From assembly GCF_025642155.1 (NCBI RefSeq), contig NZ_CP106800.1, positions 1 through 64,000 of the forward strand: 64,000 nt of DNA. The letters run 5' to 3'. This DNA is from Streptomyces sp. HUAS 15-9 (GTDB taxonomy: Bacteria; Actinomycetota; Actinomycetes; Streptomycetales; Streptomycetaceae). Of this stretch, positions 8,985 through 16,651 are shown in pieces. Position 1 is the stretch's first letter. Every line of letters starts with the position of its first letter. The notes beneath the pieces were generated by a model. It did not search any database and was not told the DNA's origin. It was given only the letters and a program-made list of their open reading frames with translations. A program made the position numbers and the translations under genes.

Positions 8985-9380
8985 GGGCCCGGCGGGTCCA
9001 TCCGACGCGCAACCGGGATGAGCACAGCCCCGATCCCCGGCTGCGTACGCGCCGCCGATCCCGCCCTCCCTCTCCCTCGCCGACGTCCCCGCCTGACGTC
9101 ACCGCCGCGCTGACGGCGGCCGGGCGCGGCGGCCCCCGCCGACGCGCGACGGGTGAGCGCGCCGATCCCCGGCCGTGGCCGCGCCGCCCATCTCGCCCAT
9201 CCCACCCGTCCCTTCCTCCTTCACTCCAGCCAAGGGACATGGGCAGAGCAGCCGCAACGGGGATGTCAGCAGGCCGACCACGGCAATACCGCGTGGTGAC
9301 CTGCACGGACACGAAGACGGGTCATGCGGGCCGCGCAACACCTAACACAACCCTTGGCGCAACCTCGTGCCCCTAGTCGT
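8985..9380. repeat. Gene-free stretch holding copy A of a three-block duplicated element
   Basis: About 400 bases with no credible gene. A pyrimidine-rich tract with CTCGCCCATCCCACCC (from 9191) leads into three blocks: GGGGATGTCAGC (9259-9270), CCGACCACGGC (9274-9284) and GCGTGGTGACCTGC (9291-9304). The same three blocks, in the same order and almost the same spacing, recur at 14611-14657, also after a pyrimidine tract. The function is unknown; a regulatory or protein-binding site is likely. Confidence 0.6.
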
Positions 9381-9405
9381 CCGGGCCGACGGTCACGCGG
9401 CCCGG
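9381..9405. terminator. Hairpin overlapping a stop codon
   Basis: CCGGGCCG (9381-9388) pairs with CGGCCCGG (9398-9405). The stem spans the stop codon (9393-9395) of the minus-strand gene and would end its transcript. Confidence 0.5.
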
Positions 9406-9629
9406 ACGGCTCCGTGGGCGCGGGCGAGGTGGCGCAGCTCGGAGCGTGCCGCCGGCACCGAGGGGACGGTCTCCCAGTAGGGGTGCCACCACAGCCGGAC
9501 GGACAGGTGCAGCAGGCGGCGGCGCAGGGCGGTGGTGTCGCGGGGGCGGGGTGCGGCGAGTGCTTGGTAGGTGGCGTTCCAGGCGGCTTGCGTCTGCACC
9601 AGGTCGTCGGGGAAGTCGATCACGTCCAT
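9393..9629 (-). CDS. Small hypothetical protein of Streptomyces mobile elements
   Basis: 78 residues beginning MDVIDFPDDL, helical, with a Trp/Tyr-rich middle (LWWHPYWETVP) and a basic, alanine-rich C-terminus. Proteins of this look recur on Streptomyces plasmids and integrative elements, with no function that I can name. ATG 9629 is chosen because the sequence pattern starts there; the longer reading from 9695 adds a low-complexity extension. It lies alone between the duplicated element and a nuclease-like gene, all on the minus strand. Confidence 0.55.
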   Translation of the reverse strand: MDVIDFPDDLVQTQAAWNATYQALAAPRPRDTTALRRRLLHLSVRLWWHPYWETVPSVPAARSELRHLARAHGAVRAA

Positions 9630-9716
9630 ACCGGCATTAGATCTCTTGTTCGAATTGCGTGTCACTTCGGACACGCGCTGGCCGAAGCCGCCCACCGCAG
9701 CCGTGGCGAGTCTGGC

Positions 9717-10352
9717 CTACCAGTAGCAGCGGGTGGGGCCGGGCTCTGGGGGGTGAGCGGCAGCACGCTCCTCGTCCGCAATCCGTTGCTGATCGCGTTG
9801 CAGAGCGTCCGCTCGGGCCTCGGCGGTGACGGCCGGCCCGAGGGTGATCGCCTCGGTGCCGACTACTGGGGCCAGCGAGTACCGGAGGGGCGATTTGCTG
9901 GATCGTGCAGGCAGGTGGAGACGGGCCACACCGGCCGGGAGCTCGGCACGCAGCGCTCCGTGCCAGCGGATCCACAGCGCGGGGCGCCCGCGGAGTGCTT
10001 CGTCGCGGAGCTTTTCCACGGCGGTGCTCTCGTCCGCGCGGTCGATCTCCACGGCGATCGGTGGGCCGTCTTTGCGCATCACGCGCAAATCCAGGTAGGC
10101 AGACCAGGAAGGCGACCAGTAGGCGATGCAGCCGCCGCTCTTCAACACGGGCGGGTCGATGTAGCGCATCTGCGCTTCTGATCTGCACCTCCACCCCGAC
10201 GCTCCCACCCACTGCACCACCGCCCGGGTGATGGACCGGGTCGCTTCCTTACCGGTCAGGCCGCTGAAAGAGAAGCCGGTCTCGAACAGATAGGTGCGTA
10301 AGGAAGCGGCGAGGATCTCGGACTCGCCAGCCTCCGTCAGTTCATGAGCCAT
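9717..10352 (-). CDS. Hypothetical protein, possibly nuclease-like
   Basis: 211 residues. The first half has helices followed by AYLDLRVMR and, after a turn, IAVEIDRAD, a D...E-x-D arrangement reminiscent of restriction-nuclease folds but without a clear lysine. The C-terminus is charged and helical. The start is ATG 10352, preceded by GGAG. No membrane segment is visible. The gene sits next to a zinc-ribbon nuclease on the opposite strand, but no functional link is shown. Family unrecognised. Confidence 0.6.
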   Translation of the reverse strand: MAHELTEAGESEILAASLRTYLFETGFSFSGLTGKEATRSITRAVVQWVGASGWRCRSEAQMRYIDPPVLKSGGCIAYWSPSWSAYLDLRVMRKDGPPIAVEIDRADESTAVEKLRDEALRGRPALWIRWHGALRAELPAGVARLHLPARSSKSPLRYSLAPVVGTEAITLGPAVTAEARADALQRDQQRIADEERAAAHPPEPGPTRCYW

Positions 10353-10497
10353 CCAGTGATTCTCCGCTCGCCCACTGACAACGGCCGGGGAGTGACGGTG
10401 ATCACCGTCAGAGCATATGACCGGGCCATCGGTGATTCGCTCCAGCCCGGTGACCGCGGCAAGGGCATGTCAGTGGCGCGTCCTACGGTGCGTGCTC

Positions 10498-12069
10498 ATG
10501 ACACGCCGCACCCGTTTTCTGGTCAACGAGCACCCGTCCATCGCCGCCCAGTGGCATCCGGAGCTGAACGCCGACCTGGACCTGGCGCAGATCGGTCCCG
10601 GCTCGCACAAGGCTGTGTTCTGGCGGTGCGACGACGGGCACGTCTGGCAGGCGCAGGTCCATTCCCGTGTCGCTGGGACCGGCTGTCCGCAGTGCGCCGG
10701 GTACGTGCCCCGTGGCCGGGTCACACTCAGCGAGCACTCGCCTGACTTGGTAGCTGAGTGGCACCCGCGCAACGACGCTTCGCCGGACCAGTTCGGGCCC
10801 GGCTCGCAGCGCAAGGTCTGGTGGCGCTGTCCGGTGGGGCACGAGTACCAGGCGCGAATATCCAACCGCAGTCGCGGTACCGGCTGCCCGGCCTGCGCGA
10901 GGGCCGGCCGTGATGCACCGGACAGGCGTTTGGCGGACATGCCCGAGCTGTTTGCGCAGGTGGACCCCGACACCGCACCGGCCGACGTGGCGGAACTGCC
11001 GGTCAACTCCCGCGTACGGCTGGGATGGCGCTGTTCCCGTGGACACCGCTGGGAGGCGAAGGTGAGCCACCGGACCGTCGCCGGGTCGGGCTGCCCGGCC
11101 TGTGCCCGGAGGAAGCGTGCTCCCGCTCTGCCCGAGGCGCGGCCGGACTTGGCAGGGCAGTGGCACCCCGAGCGCAACGGCGGGCTGACGGCCGAAGCGG
11201 TCACCGCTGGTTCGCACCGCCTGGTCTGGTGGAAGTGCACCGTGTGCGCCGGCGAGTTCCGGGCCAAGGTCTTCCACCGCGTCCGCGGCTTGGCCGCGTG
11301 CCCCTCCTGCTCCGGCCGGGTGCGCTACCAGGCGCTGTCGCGCGAGGGCCCCGAAGTCGCGGCGCTGTGGCACCCGTCCCTGAACGAGGCCCTCACCCCG
11401 GCGGAGGTGACCGCCGGGGCCAACGTGCCGGTCTGGTGGCTGTGCCCCGCCGGACACGAACCTTGGTCCGCCCAGGTGGCGCACGTCTTCATGGGCAGGC
11501 AGGGCTGTCCGCGCTGCCGGAAGCGGACAAGCGTCTCCCGGCAGGAGACGGAACTGTTCGCCGAACTCCAGCTCGTCCTCACCGGCGGAGAGCAGCAGTA
11601 CCCGCTGCAGACGCTGCACGGCCGCTACCGGCTCGACATGCTCTTCCCAGCGGACCACGACCAGGCCGTGGCCGTGGAGTTCGACGGCTCGTACTGGCAC
11701 CGCGACGTGGAGGAACGCGATCGGCTCAAGGCGGAGTCCGTAGAACACCACCGGCCCGGCTGGATGGTGGTGCGGGTACGTGAGGAACCGCTGCGACCGA
11801 CCCGGCTTGGCGACGTGGTCGTGCCGTACCTGGCGGACCCGTTCACGGCCGCCAGCATCGTTGTCGAGCACCTGATGCCGCTGGCGTCGTGGCCCGACGA
11901 CACCCGTCAGCGGGCGCGCGCCTATCTCAAGGGCGGCCGCCGCCAGGGAGCTGCGCTGGCACAGCGTCTGATCAACAAGCGACAATCCGCTGCTCCACCG
12001 GCCGATGACCGGCCCGCACCTCAGTCCATCTCGGGGCGGATCGAGGGCGTGCAGTCTGCCTTGTGGTGA
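10498..12069 (+). CDS. Five zinc ribbons fused to a Vsr/DUF559-like endonuclease domain
   Basis: 523 residues. Five tandem modules of about 60-65 residues each carry the pattern W..HP..N ... W.C..GH.W....R...GCP.C (DUF4379/treble-clef-like). The fourth deviates, with CTVCAGEF in place of C..GH. The C-terminal domain (about 365-490) reads RLDMLF...VAVEFDGSYWH (D380, E394), then a helix and MVVRVREEPL, as in very-short-patch-repair and DUF559 nucleases. The role is inferred as sequence- or structure-guided DNA cleavage. ATG 10498 was chosen; the frame is open from 10417 but the conserved pattern begins after 10498. It is monocistronic. Confidence 0.85.
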   Translation: MTRRTRFLVNEHPSIAAQWHPELNADLDLAQIGPGSHKAVFWRCDDGHVWQAQVHSRVAGTGCPQCAGYVPRGRVTLSEHSPDLVAEWHPRNDASPDQFGPGSQRKVWWRCPVGHEYQARISNRSRGTGCPACARAGRDAPDRRLADMPELFAQVDPDTAPADVAELPVNSRVRLGWRCSRGHRWEAKVSHRTVAGSGCPACARRKRAPALPEARPDLAGQWHPERNGGLTAEAVTAGSHRLVWWKCTVCAGEFRAKVFHRVRGLAACPSCSGRVRYQALSREGPEVAALWHPSLNEALTPAEVTAGANVPVWWLCPAGHEPWSAQVAHVFMGRQGCPRCRKRTSVSRQETELFAELQLVLTGGEQQYPLQTLHGRYRLDMLFPADHDQAVAVEFDGSYWHRDVEERDRLKAESVEHHRPGWMVVRVREEPLRPTRLGDVVVPYLADPFTAASIVVEHLMPLASWPDDTRQRARAYLKGGRRQGAALAQRLINKRQSAAPPADDRPAPQSISGRIEGVQSALW

Positions 12070-12070
12070 G

Positions 12071-12087
12071 GGCCGGGCTACTCGGCC
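12071..12087 (+). terminator. Short hairpin after the zinc-ribbon nuclease
   Basis: GGCCG (12071-12075) and CGGCC (12083-12087), two bases after the stop codon. The stem is only five bases, so this is a weak call. Confidence 0.3.
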
Positions 12088-12152
12088 ACGTTGTCGGGGT
12101 CAGGCAAGTGGGGTGGGAAGTGCCGTTCGTCGAGGCCCGGGGTCTTGTGCGT

Positions 12153-12665
12153 TCATGGGGTGAGGCGGTGCCAGATGAAGACGCAGCTCTCCAGGCTGGC
12201 GAGTGACGGCCGGCGCAGCACGGACCGGATCCGCTCGGGCCCCACCAGGACGACGGGCATCCGGCGCTCACGCTCCTGGAACAGGCTCCACACCCCGTAG
12301 ACGTACAGCAGGGCCTCCGTGCGCAGCAGATGGGCATCGCGTACGACCACCACCGGCCAGGAGCGCCGCGCGAGTTCGTTCTCGACAGCCCGCTGTGCGT
12401 CGGCCAGCCGTCGCGGCCGGGCACCGAGGTACAGAGCCTCGTGGAACGCGTCCAGGAGCGCCGCCAGGGTCCCGGGCGCGGCCGTCGCGATCGCGACGGA
12501 GTCGGCCCCGTCGCAGCGACTGAGAGCGGCTTCCACCACCGCTTCGCCCTGGACGTCCTCCGGCGCGATGACGCACAGCAGCGCGCGGGTCTCCAGGATG
12601 TGGCCCAGGTTCTCGGCAAGTGCGGCGAACGCTTCGTCGGACACGGCCGTGGCGACCTCGCCCAT
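12153..12665 (-). CDS. AAA/TniB-like ATPase fragment without a Walker A motif
   Basis: 170 residues. The pattern VVVVRDAHLL (Walker B-like), then LYVYGVWSLFQE, then MPVVLVGPERIRSVL (sensor-1-like) and SLESCVFIWH resembles the core of AAA-type helper ATPases such as TniB/IstB. I see no GxxGxGK[ST] near the N-terminus, so nucleotide binding is doubtful. ATG 12665 follows AGAGGAGGGGCC, an excellent ribosome site; the upstream in-frame ATGs lack one. It may be a regulatory remnant that keeps a protein-binding surface. Confidence 0.65.
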   Translation of the reverse strand: MGEVATAVSDEAFAALAENLGHILETRALLCVIAPEDVQGEAVVEAALSRCDGADSVAIATAAPGTLAALLDAFHEALYLGARPRRLADAQRAVENELARRSWPVVVVRDAHLLRTEALLYVYGVWSLFQERERRMPVVLVGPERIRSVLRRPSLASLESCVFIWHRLTP

Positions 12666-12793
12666 GGCCCCTCCTCTGGAGTTGCGTACGGGACGCCGCC
12701 AGTCCAGCACGTTCGCGGTCGGCGGCGGAGCCATCAACGTCATCACGGCGCAGATTGACCGGGCCTGTTCGAGATGTGAGCGGCTGTGTCGGA

Positions 12794-13300
12794 TCAGCGG
12801 AGCTCGGGACCCGGGTGTCGGTTGCCGCGGCAGTCGTAGACCGCGAGTGACAGATCTTTCACCGCGGCCCGGGCACGTTCGGCGTCCAGGCCGTCGTCAA
12901 GGGCCTCCAGCGCGGCGGCCGCCGACACTCGAACGGACCGGGGCAGGCCGTCATAGGCGGAGAGCCGGTACGCGACGGTGCGGCGGGCGTCCTGTTCCTC
13001 ATCGCTCGCCCCGTCAGGGGTCAGTGGGAAGACCGCGGCCTCGTACATCGCGATGCTCAGCAGGACCGTGTCGGCGATCCCTTCCGCATAGCCGTCGCCG
13101 CTGACGGCCTGGACGGAAGTCACCGCGGGCCGGGGGCGGGCGAGCATGCCGAATCCCGCGCCCAGGGCGGTGGTAGTCGCGCCCACCACGGCCCCCGACC
13201 AGTTGTCCAGGACGAAGCCGAAGCAGGCTCCGCTGCTCACCACGCACACCAGCAGCGCGACGGTCATCACGTACACACGGGTGCCGAGCGGGGACGTCAT
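12794..13300 (-). CDS. Small membrane protein with a cytoplasmic helical domain
   Basis: 168 residues. Two hydrophobic helices near the N-terminus (about residues 8-28 and 32-55) are followed by a soluble, helical, acidic domain. ATG 13300 is preferred because the hydrophobic segment starts directly after it; the 37-residue upstream extension is of low complexity. No family recognised. It is divergent from the gene at 13465 across 164 bases. Confidence 0.6.
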   Translation of the reverse strand: MTSPLGTRVYVMTVALLVCVVSSGACFGFVLDNWSGAVVGATTTALGAGFGMLARPRPAVTSVQAVSGDGYAEGIADTVLLSIAMYEAAVFPLTPDGASDEEQDARRTVAYRLSAYDGLPRSVRVSAAAALEALDDGLDAERARAAVKDLSLAVYDCRGNRHPGPELR

Positions 13301-13464
13301 GGCCAGCAGTATGCACACGCCCTCGGGGGCTGAGGCCGGGGCCTCGTGAACCTGGGCTGGCACCGCTGACCAGGGCCCTGTTGTCAGTGGTGCCCGGGAC
13401 ACTGGTCTCAAGCCTCAGCGCCGCAGCCTGAGGGTCAGCGTTCCCGGACTCGAAGGATTGGTAC

Positions 13465-14289
13465 ATGCTCACCGAAGCACTCATGGCCGTGGCCGGAGCA
13501 GGCGGCACCGCCGTCGTCCAAGCCGCCGGCACCGACGCATGGACCGGCCTGCGGCAACGCGTAGCCCGTCTCCTGGGGCGCGGAGACACTCAGCGCGAGC
13601 GAGCGGAGCTGGAGCGCCTGGACCGGACCGTGCAGGCGCTGGAGGAAGCCGATGCCGCCGGCGAGACGGAGCGGGCGCGCCTTCGCCAGGAGGCATCGTG
13701 GCAGACCCGTTTCGAGTCGCTCCTGGAGAACCTGGAGAGCTCCGAGCGGCAGCAGGCCGCGACCGAACTTCAGGCGCTGGTGGCAGAGCAGCAGGCGTTC
13801 GCGGCCCGCCAGGGCATGGTCGGCAACACCTTCAACGGCCCCGCCGCTCTGCAGGTCGGAAACCACAACCAGCAGGAGAACCGCTTCCACATCGCGAGCT
13901 ACCTGCCCGCTCCCATAGGCCCCCGGGTCCTCGTCAAGGTCTCCTACTCCATCCCGGTCTACGACCTGCCCGACGGCAGTCAGGACCTGGGCGAGGATTT
14001 CGTCAGCGTGGAGGCGGTCAACACCGGTGACCAGCCGATTGCCATCACCAGCTGGGGCATCGAGCTTCCCGGTGACCGGCGCATGTTCGTCACGCGAGGC
14101 GAGAACTGGGCCACTCGGCTCCCTCACGTGCTCGCCCCCGGCGCCCCTCCCGCGCAGTTCTGGGTCCGAGTCGATGAGCTGCGGCGGGTAGAGCGAGAGC
14201 AGCGCATCCCGTACGCGCAGATGCGGCCCTACGTGAAGCTGGCCGACGGCACGGTCGTCCACGCCGACCGCAGCGTGCCGTTGGCCTGA
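13465..14289 (+). CDS. Actinobacterial conflict-type protein with a RHIM-like Asn/Gly motif
   Basis: 274 residues. The N-terminus (AVAGAGGTAVVQAAGTDAW, then a basic QRVARLLGRGD) is a pattern I associate with Streptomyces effector or adaptor proteins. A coiled coil follows (about 45-115). Residues 120-141 contain GNTFNGPAALQVGNHNQQ, which resembles RHIM-type amyloid signalling motifs (core LQVG). The C-terminal 130 residues look like a beta-sandwich. The start is ATG 13465 with GAAGGA upstream, and a strong terminator follows. The role is inferred as a signalling or adaptor protein in a biological-conflict system; no experimental link is known to me. Confidence 0.65.
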   Translation: MLTEALMAVAGAGGTAVVQAAGTDAWTGLRQRVARLLGRGDTQRERAELERLDRTVQALEEADAAGETERARLRQEASWQTRFESLLENLESSERQQAATELQALVAEQQAFAARQGMVGNTFNGPAALQVGNHNQQENRFHIASYLPAPIGPRVLVKVSYSIPVYDLPDGSQDLGEDFVSVEAVNTGDQPIAITSWGIELPGDRRMFVTRGENWATRLPHVLAPGAPPAQFWVRVDELRRVEREQRIPYAQMRPYVKLADGTVVHADRSVPLA

Positions 14290-14308
14290 CGGACGGAAGC
14301 CAGATGGA

Positions 14309-14341
14309 GGGGCGGGCTGCCAAGCACCGGCAGCCCGCCCC
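14309..14341 (+). terminator. Strong intrinsic-type hairpin
   Basis: GGGGCGGGCTGCC (14309-14321), a seven-base loop, then GGCAGCCCGCCCC (14329-14341): a perfect 13-base stem 19 bases after the preceding stop codon. Confidence 0.85.
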
Positions 14342-14867
14342 TTCGTCGTGGCGGTGCGGGTCAAGGTCGTCGCAGCTGCTGTGGTGCCGGACATCCGGCC
14401 GCGACCTGAAGGCGGCCCGGTCCGGAGGACCCGCTGCACCGCCCACGACGCCGCCATGGCGGCTTGTCCGCCCGTCGTCGCGCGCGGCCCCCGCCGTCGC
14501 GCGCGAGGAACACCGGCGGCGCCCGATCCCCTCGCCCATCGCCCGGAGCCTGTCCCACCCACCCACTTCTCTTTTCTTCCTGCTGTGGGGCGTGGACTCG
14601 GGGGCGTAGAGGGGATGTCGGCCTCCCGACCACGGCCGGACCGGCGTGGTGGCCTGCGGATTCACGGACGGGCGCGGCAGAGGCGGCGGGCGGTTGTCGG
14701 ACGGGTTGTCGGCGGGGATGTGGGCCTGGTCCACGGAGGTGTTGTCGCTTCGTGACCGTGGTCGGGTCTTCGTGGTCGGGGTTCTGGTCGGGGCCGGCTG
14801 CTGCTGTGACCGGTACGCGCGGCGCCGGGCAGGACGGTGCCGCACCGGCAGGGAGGCGAGCGGATCC
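14342..14867. repeat. Gene-free stretch holding copy B of the three-block element
   Basis: About 525 bases with no credible gene. A tract with CTCGCCCATCGCCC and a run of pyrimidines (about 14540-14580) precedes GGGGATGTCGGC (14611-14622), CCGACCACGGC (14626-14636) and GCGTGGTGGCCTGC (14644-14657). The matching blocks are at 9259-9304. Copy B lies about 210 bases before a replication-relaxation gene; GGGAGG (14851-14856) serves that gene's start. Confidence 0.6.
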
Positions 14868-15767
14868 GTGATGATCGGCGTGGACGCGGGCAGCGGGGAC
14901 CGGCTGGCGCTGGGTGTGCTGGCGCAGTACCGGATGGCCACCACCGAGCAGATGCACCGGGTGATCGCCCCAGGGGTGCGGATCGAGCAGACCCGGCGGC
15001 GGCTGGCCCGACTTCGGCAGGAGGGGCTGGTCGACCGCATCACCCTGCCGCAGGCCGGGCGGACCAGGGTGTGGTTCCCGACCTCGTACGGCGTGCAGCT
15101 CGCCTGTGAGTGGCCCGAGCTGCGCGGGCACCGGCCCTCGAGGACCGTGTCCGATCCGACCGCCGTGCGGCTGAAGGCCGGCCACACGCTGACCGTGACC
15201 GAGACCGCGCTCGTCTTCCTCGAGGACGCCCGCCGCCGCGGTGATGTCTGCGAGCCGCTGGACTGGATCCCCGAGGTCCACCACCCGATCGGGAGCGGCG
15301 AGGCCGTCATCCCCGACGCGCTCCTGTACTACCGAACCGGCCCCGCCGGCGGTGACAGCGGGTCGATGCTGCGGGCGTTCGTGGAAGTCGACCGGGCCAC
15401 CATGGGCCCCGAACGCCTCGCCGCCAAGCTCACCGCGTACGAGCGCCTCCACCGCTACGTGCCCGTGGTCCCGGGGCGCCGGCCGACCTTCCAGGAACCG
15501 GCGGTTGAGGAGTGGCGGCGGCGCTACCCGCTCTTCCCCCGCGTCCTGTTCGTCCTGGACGGCACCGGCCCGGCCGGTGTCGAGAACCGGATCCGCGCCC
15601 TGCGTGCCGCGGTCGGGCTGCTGGCCCGCTTCCCGTACGACGTCCCTGTCCTCGCGGTGCCGCTGGCCGACCTGCTCCAGCACGGCCCCTCCGCACCTGT
15701 GTGGCGCCCCGTCCACGACCCCGACCAGCGAGTCCCCTGGACCGGCTCCGGGCATCGGCAGAAATGA
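14868..15767 (+). CDS. Replication-relaxation family protein
   Basis: 299 residues. An N-terminal winged helix (LGVLAQYRMATTEQMHRVI, then RRRLARLRQEGLVDR and a wing with RVWFPTSYG) is followed by an alpha/beta domain with TLTVTE, DAL and FVEVDRATMGPERLAAKL, the usual arrangement of PF13814 proteins of actinobacterial plasmids. They are thought to act in plasmid replication or relaxation; the mechanism is not established. GTG 14868 is chosen because GGAGG lies 11 bases upstream; ATG 14871 is the next codon. A second family member is at 20899-21957. Confidence 0.85.
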   Translation: MMIGVDAGSGDRLALGVLAQYRMATTEQMHRVIAPGVRIEQTRRRLARLRQEGLVDRITLPQAGRTRVWFPTSYGVQLACEWPELRGHRPSRTVSDPTAVRLKAGHTLTVTETALVFLEDARRRGDVCEPLDWIPEVHHPIGSGEAVIPDALLYYRTGPAGGDSGSMLRAFVEVDRATMGPERLAAKLTAYERLHRYVPVVPGRRPTFQEPAVEEWRRRYPLFPRVLFVLDGTGPAGVENRIRALRAAVGLLARFPYDVPVLAVPLADLLQHGPSAPVWRPVHDPDQRVPWTGSGHRQK

Positions 15768-15897
15768 AGCGCGGTCGCCGCACAAAAGGCGTCGGCCGTG
15801 GGCTGACCAGCCATGGTCGGGGCTGGGCACGGCATAGTCATACCCGTGGTCGGCCTCATGGTCGGGGCGTGGGCGGCGCGTCGCAGATGTGCTCCGG

Positions 15898-16443
15898 TCA
15901 TCGGTCCACGGCGGGCAGGTGGGCCAGGCCGGTGTCGAGCATGATGCGGCCGACGGTCTCGTGCAGGGCGCTGTCGGCGCCGATGACGGTCTCGGTGCCG
16001 CTGGGCAGCAGATCGCGTGCCCGGTACCAGTCGCGCAGCTGCGTCTCGCTGACGTCGTCGGCGATCGGCTTGGTGGCGTGCCGGGCGAGGGTTTCGCTGA
16101 ATGGGACGTCCAGGTAGTAGCTGTGGGTCGGGCCGCGGTGGTCCGCGCGCAGCTCGGTGAGCATGTCGCCGTAGCGGTCGGCGTAGAGGATGCCTTCGAC
16201 GACGACGTGGAATCCGGCGTCCAGGGCGTAGCGGGCGGTCAGGTCGATCAGGCCGATGTTCGCGGCGCCGGGCCGGTCCCGTTCGCGGAGCACGATGCGG
16301 CGGAGGTTGTCCTGGCTGACCAGGGCCAGGCCTCGGCCGAACTTCTCGCGGAGGCCGGCCGCGACGGACGACTTCCCCGACGCGCTGTTGCCGCGCAGCA
16401 CGACCAGCCGGGTTTCTTCGGTGCCCACCATCACGGCGGTCAC
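15898..16443 (-). CDS. P-loop kinase
   Basis: 181 residues. Walker A GNSASGKSS (about 18-26) follows a short strand. VSQDNLRR, then VVVEGILYADRYGDML and a lid-like basic segment (SETLARHATKPI), follow as in small zeta-toxin/chloramphenicol-phosphotransferase-type kinases. The substrate is unknown. The start is GTG 16443, with ATG 16431 four codons in. It is monocistronic, convergent with the relaxation gene. Chromosomal relatives in Streptomyces are common, so this may be simple cargo. Confidence 0.8.
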   Translation of the reverse strand: MTAVMVGTEETRLVVLRGNSASGKSSVAAGLREKFGRGLALVSQDNLRRIVLRERDRPGAANIGLIDLTARYALDAGFHVVVEGILYADRYGDMLTELRADHRGPTHSYYLDVPFSETLARHATKPIADDVSETQLRDWYRARDLLPSGTETVIGADSALHETVGRIMLDTGLAHLPAVDR

Positions 16444-16483
16444 GTTATCGAGGGCCGGTGACAGCGCTGTGGGTGTTCCGGGT

Positions 16484-16651
16484 GGGCGTCGACGCCGACG
16501 CCCGGACGGGTGACTTTTTCCCTCGCGTACGCGAGCGGGTATCTAAGCGCATACGCCCAACTTGCCTGTTTTTCCTGGTACTTGACACTTATTCATGCGT
16601 TATGTCACGTTCCATTGCGGTTGGTCGCTGCTAGGCCGAAGGAGGCAATTC
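16484..16651 (+). promoter_or_regulatory. Terminator, palindrome and AT-rich promoter region
   Basis: GGGCGTCG-ACGC-CGACGCCC (16484-16503) followed by a run of five T (16515-16519) looks like an intrinsic terminator. CTCGCGTACGCGAG (16522-16535) is a perfect palindrome. The next 80 bases are unusually AT-rich and contain TTGACA (16582-16587), a candidate -35; no convincing -10 sits at 17 bases. GAAGGAGG (16639-16646) is the ribosome site of the exonuclease gene. Confidence 0.5.
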
